9,848 nucleotides of DNA, from positions 1 to 9,848 of the forward strand of contig PLDP01000205.1 in the NCBI GenBank assembly GCA_003136795.1, given 5' to 3'. The DNA comes from Actinomycetota bacterium. Its GTDB lineage: Bacteria; Actinomycetota; Thermoleophilia; Gaiellales; Gaiellaceae. Under the pieces are notes generated by a model. That model made no database searches. It saw nothing but the letters and a program-made list of their open reading frames with translations, and was not told where the DNA came from. Of the stretch, positions 6,601-9,848 are shown piece by piece. A program made the position numbers and the translations under genes. Numbering within the stretch: the first letter of the stretch is position 1; every line of letters begins with the position of its first letter.

Positions 6601-9600
6601 CGTGCCTGCGACGTCGGAGCCGGCGAGCGGAGCCGTCATTGCGGCGCTGCTCGGCGCCGTGTTGTCGACGGTCTTCGCGGAGAGGAGATCTGAGGTGGTG
6701 TTGCCGGCCGAGTCGGTGACGAGCACCTCGATGTCGTAGGTGCCGTCGGCGACCGCCGTGGTCAGCCAGTCGATGTCGTACGGGGCGCTCGTGATCGGCG
6801 CGCCGATCGGCGTGTACGACCCGGTGCTGCCGCTCGGGCGGAAGCCGAACTGCACCGACGCGACGTCGGACGACGTGGGTGAGTAGGACAGCTGGACGGT
6901 GCCGGCGAGATACGAGCCCGGATCACCGGCGGTGCCACCCGGCGCCGTAGTGTCGATCGTCACCGCGGTCGACTTGACGGCCTCGACGTTGCCCGCGTTA
7001 TCGCGCGAGCGGTACTGGATCGTGTGCACGCCGTCGCCGCTCGAGGCGAGGATCGTCACGAGCGTGCCGCTCGTCCAGGTGGAGCCGCCGTCGAGGCTGT
7101 ACTCGGTCGACGCGACGCCGCTCAGGCCGTCGGTTGCATCGAGCGTCACCGACACGTCGTGGTTCTGCGGGCCAGCCGGCGCGTTGTTGGTCGTGACCGG
7201 AGCGGTGTTATCGATCACGACGTCGTGCGGCACGACGGAGCAGCGGCCGTTGCCGGCAGCGTCGACAGCGGCTACCCAGAGGTCGTAGTGGCCGTCGGCA
7301 ACGCTGGTCGTGTCGAACGGTGCGCTGATCGCCGTGCCGAACGTGTCGCACGGGTTGGAACCGAGGGTGCCGGCGGCTGCAATGCGGAAGACGGTGGCGG
7401 CGACGCCCGAGGTCGCATCCTGCGCGGTCGCGCTGAGCGTGCCGACGGTCCCGTGCAGGATGCTGGCGGCGGCGGGCGCGTCGAGCGTCACGTTGTTCGG
7501 AGGCGTCGTGTCGATCTGAACCGTCGCCGTCGCATCCGCAGCCGTGACGCCGGCACGGTTCGTCGCGCGGTAGGTGACGGTATGCGTGCCGTCGCCTGCC
7601 GACGTCGGGACGGTCACCGTGGTCCCGGCCGTCCAGCTGCCGGAGTCGATCTTGTACTCGACGGTCGAGATGCCGGACTCGGAGTCGGCTGCCGTCAGGT
7701 GCAGGGTGACGTCGGTGCTATGCCATGCCGCGTCGGCGTCGTCGCTGAGGGTCGGCGCGGTGTTGTCGACGACGATCGTGCGCGTCGCCGTCGTCGTCTG
7801 GTTGCCGACGTTGTCCTCGACGAGTGCGCGCAGCGTGTACGTGGCGTCGGCCGGCGTCCAGGTCGCGGGCGAGGCGACGGGCGTCCAGGTGCTCCCACCG
7901 TCGGTGGATGCCTCGATCACGGTCGCGGCCGTGTCGACCCCCGAGCCGGTGTCGGTCGCGGTCACGGAAAGCGGGATTGTCCCGTGCGCGAACGCGCCGG
8001 GGTCGTCGAGCGAAGCCGTCGGCGCCGTGTTGTCGACGATGGCCGCCTGCGCCGTCGTCTCTGCGTTGCCCGCCTTGTCGGTCGAGCTGGCGGTGACCGT
8101 GTACGGGCCGTCGGCGAGCGAGCCTGTCGACCAGGTGGCGTTGTACGGGTCGGTGGTGCCGGGCGTGCCCGCGCCGCTCTGGGAGTCGATCGGTCCCGAG
8201 GAGGTGCCCGAGCGGCCGAAGGTGACGGTGGCGACGCCGCTCGTTACGTCGCTCGAGGTGGCATGCAGCGCGACGTCGCCGCGGACGTAGCGGTCGGGGC
8301 CGACGAGCGTGCCGAAGGTGGAGAGGGAAAGGGTCGGCTTGGTGACGTCGACGACGACCGACGAGACGTCGGCAGTGGACTGGTTCGATGCGGCGTCAGT
8401 TGCGACGGCGCACACGACGTACGAGCCGTCGGGCGGCAGCGTCCAGGTTGCCGCGTACGGGGCGACGAGGTCGGTGAAGATCGTCGTGCCGGTCGGGCAG
8501 GACGCGGCATCGGCGCCGTAGCGGAAGTCGACTGCGATGACGCCGCTCGTGGCATCGGTCGCGGTTGCGGCGAGCGAGGCGGAGGTGCCGTTCGTGTACG
8601 CCGGCGGTGCGGCGGTCAGCGACACGGTCGGGCTCGTCGTGTCGACCGTCCACGTCGCGGACACGGCGGCGCCGGTGCCGTTCACGTCGACGCCGCGGAC
8701 GCTGAAGGTGTGCGCGCCGTCGCTGAGGCCCGTGAGCGCCTGCGGGCTCGAGCAGGCCGCGTACGCGCCGCCGTCCAGCTTGCACTCGAATGTGGCGTCG
8801 GGGTCGTTCGTCGACGAGAACGTGATGTTCGCCGTGGCGGATCCGGTGATCGTGCCGCCGGGGCCGCTGTCGATGCGCGCGACGGGGACCGGCGGGGTGA
8901 AGGTGACCGAGGTCGGGTTGCCGATTGCCGTGCCGTCGAGCGTGCCGGTGATGTTCGCGGCGCCGTTCGTGCCCGTTGCGGTCAGCGTTGCGGTGTAGGT
9001 GCCGTCGCCGTTGTCGGTGACCGAGGAGAGCGAGCCGCGAGACGTGGTGAGCTGGACGGTCGGGCCGCCGGTCGTGATGGTGTTGCCGTTCACGTCCTTC
9101 AGCCGCACGGTGACCGTCGCGGTGCCCGAGGAGCCGTCGGAGTTGATGACCGACGGGGTGGCCGAGATCGTCGTGTGCGCCGCGTTGGGTGCGCCCGGCG
9201 CGAAGACGACGGTCGCGCTCGAAGTGATCGAGGCGCCGCCGATCGTGCCGCTCACATGCGCGGTGCCGGACTGCAGCGAGCTCAGGGTGGTGGTGTAGGT
9301 GCCGTTGCTGTTGTCGGTGACGGAGGTGAGCGAGCCGAGGTCGGTTGCGAGCGCCACGGTGTCGCCGCCGGCGGTCAGCGCGTTGCCGTTCTGGTCCTTG
9401 GCGTGGACGGTGACAGTCGAGGTCGAGCCGGCGGTCAGCGAGGTGGGCGCCGCGGCGATCGTGCTGGTCGATGCTGCGGCTGCGCCCGGCAGGAACTGGA
9501 CGCCGGCGGTCTGGGTGACGAGCGTGCCGGCGGCGGTCGCGGAGTAGGTGACGGGCTCGGCAACGGTGTCGGAGACGGTGAACGTCGCGACGCCACTTGC

Positions 9601-9848
9601 GTTCGTCGTCGTGCCGAGCACCGGACTGATCGAGGAGTTGCCGCTGCCGGCGGCCAGGGTGACGCTCGCATTCGCGTCGAGGTTCCCGAAAGCGTCCTCG
9701 GCGGTGACCGTGATGGTCGTGCCGGCCGAGTCGGTGCTGGCCGAGCCGCTCGCGGCGACGACGGTCGACTGGCCGGCGTCAGGCGCTGCGGGGCTGATCG
9801 TCACCGAGGCGGGGTTGCCGATCGCGACACCGGCGAGGGTGCCGGTGA
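3661..9848 (-). CDS. giant multidomain Ig-like/PASTA surface protein (5' partial)
   Basis: The frame stays open from the right window edge to a TAG at 3661-3663, giving about 2061 residues; the start and any signal peptide lie outside. The GTG at 9804 is an internal codon: 14 further in-frame codons upstream continue the repeat pattern (TGTLAGVAIGNPASVT). Numbering from that codon, the order is: Big_1/invasin-like domains 1-303; Ig-like domain with FECKLDGG 304-386; twelve Ig-like repeats 387-1520; ZU5-like region 1521-1685; fibronectin-III-like domain 1686-1771; PASTA 1772-1831; beta-sandwich with LKPGTYRLFWKA 1832-1937; degenerate receiver-like domain 1938-2047. The protein is rich in Thr, Ala, Ser, Val, Asp and Gly, and its six Cys fall as pairs inside single domains. 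This points to an extracellular stalk or adhesin, possibly held to peptidoglycan through PASTA. No LPXTG motif, membrane helix or other sorting signal ends the protein. Ligand and function are not known. Confidence 0.95.
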   Translation of the reverse strand, partial: TGTLAGVAIGNPASVTISPAAPDAGQSTVVAASGSASTDSAGTTITVTAEDAFGNLDANASVTLAAGSGNSSISPVLGTTTNASGVATFTVSDTVAEPVTYSATAAGTLVTQTAGVQFLPGAAAASTSTIAAAPTSLTAGSTSTVTVHAKDQNGNALTAGGDTVALATDLGSLTSVTDNSNGTYTTTLSSLQSGTAHVSGTIGGASITSSATVVFAPGAPNAAHTTISATPSVINSDGSSGTATVTVRLKDVNGNTITTGGPTVQLTTSRGSLSSVTDNGDGTYTATLTATGTNGAANITGTLDGTAIGNPTSVTFTPPVPVARIDSGPGGTITGSATANITFSSTNDPDATFECKLDGGAYAACSSPQALTGLSDGAHTFSVRGVDVNGTGAAVSATWTVDTTSPTVSLTAAPPAYTNGTSASLAATATDATSGVIAVDFRYGADAASCPTGTTIFTDLVAPYAATWTLPPDGSYVVCAVATDAASNQSTADVSSVVVDVTKPTLSLSTFGTLVGPDRYVRGDVALHATSSDVTSGVATVTFGRSGTSSGPIDSQSGAGTPGTTDPYNATWSTGSLADGPYTVTASSTDKAGNAETTAQAAIVDNTAPTASLDDPGAFAHGTIPLSVTATDTGSGVDTAATVIEASTDGGSTWTPVASPATWTPADATYTLRALVEDNVGNQTTTATRTIVVDNTAPTLSDDADAAWHSTDVTLHLTAADSESGISTVEYKIDSGSWTAGTTVTVPTSAGDGTHTVTYRATNRAGVTAADATATVQIDTTPPNNVTLDAPAAASILHGTVGTLSATAQDATSGVAATVFRIAAAGTLGSNPCDTFGTAISAPFDTTSVADGHYDLWVAAVDAAGNGRCSVVPHDVVIDNTAPVTTNNAPAGPQNHDVSVTLDATDGLSGVASTEYSLDGGSTWTSGTLVTILASSGDGVHTIQYRSRDNAGNVEAVKSTAVTIDTTAPGGTAGDPGSYLAGTVQLSYSPTSSDVASVQFGFRPSGSTGSYTPIGAPITSAPYDIDWLTTAVADGTYDIEVLVTDSAGNTTSDLLSAKTVDNTAPSSAAMTAPLAGSDVAGTIALGAIAADATSGVATVAFQIKATGDASFTTVDADTNGAPFTGTWNTVGNPDGPAEAQVVVTDRAGNTFTSATVSFTIDNTAPSVTVTAPAATNGAAALTATGSADIQTVKYEVSPHGLNTWTTVATVGTPFGASWASGTFAEGLYDVRATATDGGGNTGTGTTTVLVDRTAPIAAFTQPAAAATVGGATAALAATASDTGSGVSTVTFQVRPNGSTGAFTDIATDTTAPFAATWDTTALASGQYEIRVLTTDVAGNSATVSRVVTVDSTPPAVSSFSVASPASGSVTLNVTTDADATAVTYGISPAGAGTWTQVATSSTAPSFGAAFDTTAFADGTYDLRAIVRDAYGNSTTATEAGVLFDNTAPAMVSSVPGDGSIVIGATSVELTTSEDIGAITDVRLDGVPATFTWTIAGSTATFWTGSLTKGNHAITGSVQDLAGNTAPFRVNVTVQSTPGATDVPATSKNVSPNAVTTLDSADSQTTVSVPAGVWTGANPSPQDFLVLKVDPNPAPAIVPHLSVTPTSDVVDVRLFWDLAATDVHAFDAPIELTLPDPAGNGTPVTAEPGAAWRGIPALTTAGSLPAAQPDGYWRVGSTVHILTRHLSFFTILGQSAATFEMAPPIDFAAVLAADGLTLRWVYGIPSDQVANFTLYADGVGIGTFGQREFEAKLGSITADDTRRFTITETALDGRVSAPSPTVLRAVPPVAGMTVAQATAALAGRNFTPGRQIPVAAMGVAPGTVVGPTDTSVLAEGSAVDLQIATGVVARSPFSFAVADAPRVKVAQSQLIGRMLLTTAGRIDVTLDAYPYKRIQRWHFFHVKAGETILRMKLRHPLKPGTYRLFWKATSAADHSVLRKITPMRVAVKGSTSGQVVVISSGRSTQGLETAPSVAKVEQLSSAEQAYLYATYHNVAVMVINADTYGLKAVRTLQTVFPQTTVVAIAKSAAARRAVTKAGAIAVPANAPASVISTAIAAALRHR
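3664..3993 (-). other. C-terminal degenerate receiver-like domain of the giant protein
   Basis: The last 110 residues follow the alternating beta/alpha pattern of a response-regulator receiver: beta-1 GQVVVISS, beta-3 VAVMVIN, then ADTYGLKAVRTLQTVFP, beta-4 TTVVAIAKS, and beta-5 AGAIAVPANAP before the final helix. The residues needed for phosphorylation are missing: Ser-Ser replaces the acidic pair after beta-1, Asn occupies the expected Asp site, and the conserved Lys-Pro after beta-5 is Val-Pro/Ala. It would be a pseudo-receiver. The assignment is from pattern only and needs a structure comparison. Confidence 0.55.
4312..4491 (-). other. PASTA domain in the giant protein
   Basis: Residues PPVAGMTVAQATAALAGRNF through GVAPGTVVGPTDTSVLAEGS to VDLQIATG show the PASTA pattern: V-x-GMTVAQATAAL helix, a P-GTVV-P turn and a final G-S-V-L strand. 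PASTA domains bind peptidoglycan fragments or beta-lactams in PknB-type kinases and PBPs. A single copy is flanked by a fibronectin-III-like domain (4492-4749) and a beta-sandwich (3994-4311). Confidence 0.8.
5245..8646 (-). repeat. array of twelve tandem Ig-like domain repeats
   Basis: About 1134 residues divide into twelve units averaging 94-95 residues, each opening with a linker of the form (V/I/F)D-x-T-x-P (VDTTSP, VDVTKP, VDNTAP, IDTTPP and so on) and closing with an A-x-D-x-x-GN motif. Two sub-types occur: most units carry ATSGVATVxF plus DTTxxxDGxY; units 4 and 6 carry a VEY/TEY-(S/K)-(L/I)-D plus DG-x-HT(V/I)-x-YR pattern (OmpL47-like), as in HTIQYRSRDNAGN. The last unit (about 5245-5530) is SbsA-like with GNHAITGSVQDLAGN. 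At DNA level the linker recurs almost unchanged (ggcgccgtgttgtcga at 6353, 6653 and 8021; one-base variant at 7754), a sign of growth by duplication and a hazard for assembly. Confidence 0.85.
8896..9848 (-). repeat. tandem Big_1/invasin-like domain repeats
   Basis: Three complete units of about 100 residues plus the end of a fourth. Each has a T-(V/I)-TV-x-(A/L)-(E/K)D-x-(F/N)GN strand (ITVTAEDAFGN, VTVHAKDQNGN, VTVRLKDVNGN); the second and third also share a VTDN-(S/G)-(N/D)-GTYT turn. The DNA coding that turn is nearly repeated 300 nt apart (about 9000-9040 and 9300-9340). The end of the third unit (TGTLDGTAIGNPTSVT, near 8900-8950) matches the sequence at the window edge (TGTLAGVAIGNPASVT, 9805-9848), 900 nt away, so a block of three units was probably duplicated. 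Confidence 0.82.

Noticed and set aside
5699..6739. 346-residue plus-strand frame rich in Val/Ala/Thr
   Set aside because: It mirrors the repeat periodicity of the minus-strand Ig domains; the opposite strand carries the linker and GN motifs.
7574..8290. 238-residue plus-strand frame, and the similar ones at 8537-8998 and 8999-9298
   Set aside because: All are complements of Ig repeats; no start signal or domain supports them.
9802..9804. GTG at 9804 as the true start of the giant protein
   Set aside because: The frame is open to the window edge and the preceding codons match the end of another Big_1 unit; no signal peptide follows the GTG.
5245..9848. Regular GC-rich spacing at about 300 nt considered as a CRISPR-like or satellite array
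   Set aside because: The period equals the protein domain length, the frame is maintained throughout and the units have diverged at DNA level.

Overview
The window is very GC-rich, densely coded DNA with GTG starts, two of them (for the response regulator and the acyl-CoA dehydrogenase) without a usable Shine-Dalgarno and with a TANNNT box 6-7 nt upstream, as in leaderless actinobacterial transcripts. This fits a high-GC actinobacterium, perhaps a Thermoleophilia-type soil lineage; that placement is inference from composition and protein style, not from a marker gene.

Layout. 1-66 holds the possible last codons of a plus-strand gene. 145-822 (minus) is a histidine kinase reduced to its catalytic core, transcribed away from 880-1575 (plus), an OmpR/PhoB-type response regulator; only 57 bp separate the two starts, and the two promoters may share one -10 region. 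1574-1676 holds two related hairpins in inverted orientation, a REP/BIME-like doublet whose stems differ by compensatory base pairs. 1706-2863 (plus) is an acyl-CoA dehydrogenase, overlapping by 17 nt with 2847-3419 (plus), a PduO/MMAB-type ATP:cob(I)alamin adenosyltransferase. The pair is a likely operon joining acyl-CoA oxidation to adenosylcobalamin supply, as needed for methylmalonyl-CoA mutase in propionate or branched-chain catabolism.

From 3416 to the right edge everything reads on the minus strand. 3661-9848 is the last ~2060 residues of a giant surface or secreted protein whose start lies beyond the window: three complete Big_1/invasin-like domains (plus the tail of another), one Cys-paired Ig-like domain, twelve tandem ~95-residue Ig-like domains, a ZU5-like region, a fibronectin-III-like domain, one PASTA domain, a small beta-sandwich and, at the very C terminus, what looks like a receiver-type fold that has lost its phosphorylation residues. 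Just downstream of it, 3416-3650 carries a frame-broken remnant of another surface-protein C terminus, ending tail-to-tail with the adenosyltransferase gene.

The most notable items are the degenerate receiver-like domain on an apparently extracytoplasmic Ig/PASTA protein, the covarying inverted hairpin doublet, and the sensor-less kinase facing its regulator. No rRNA, tRNA, CRISPR array, insertion sequence or phage gene was seen.
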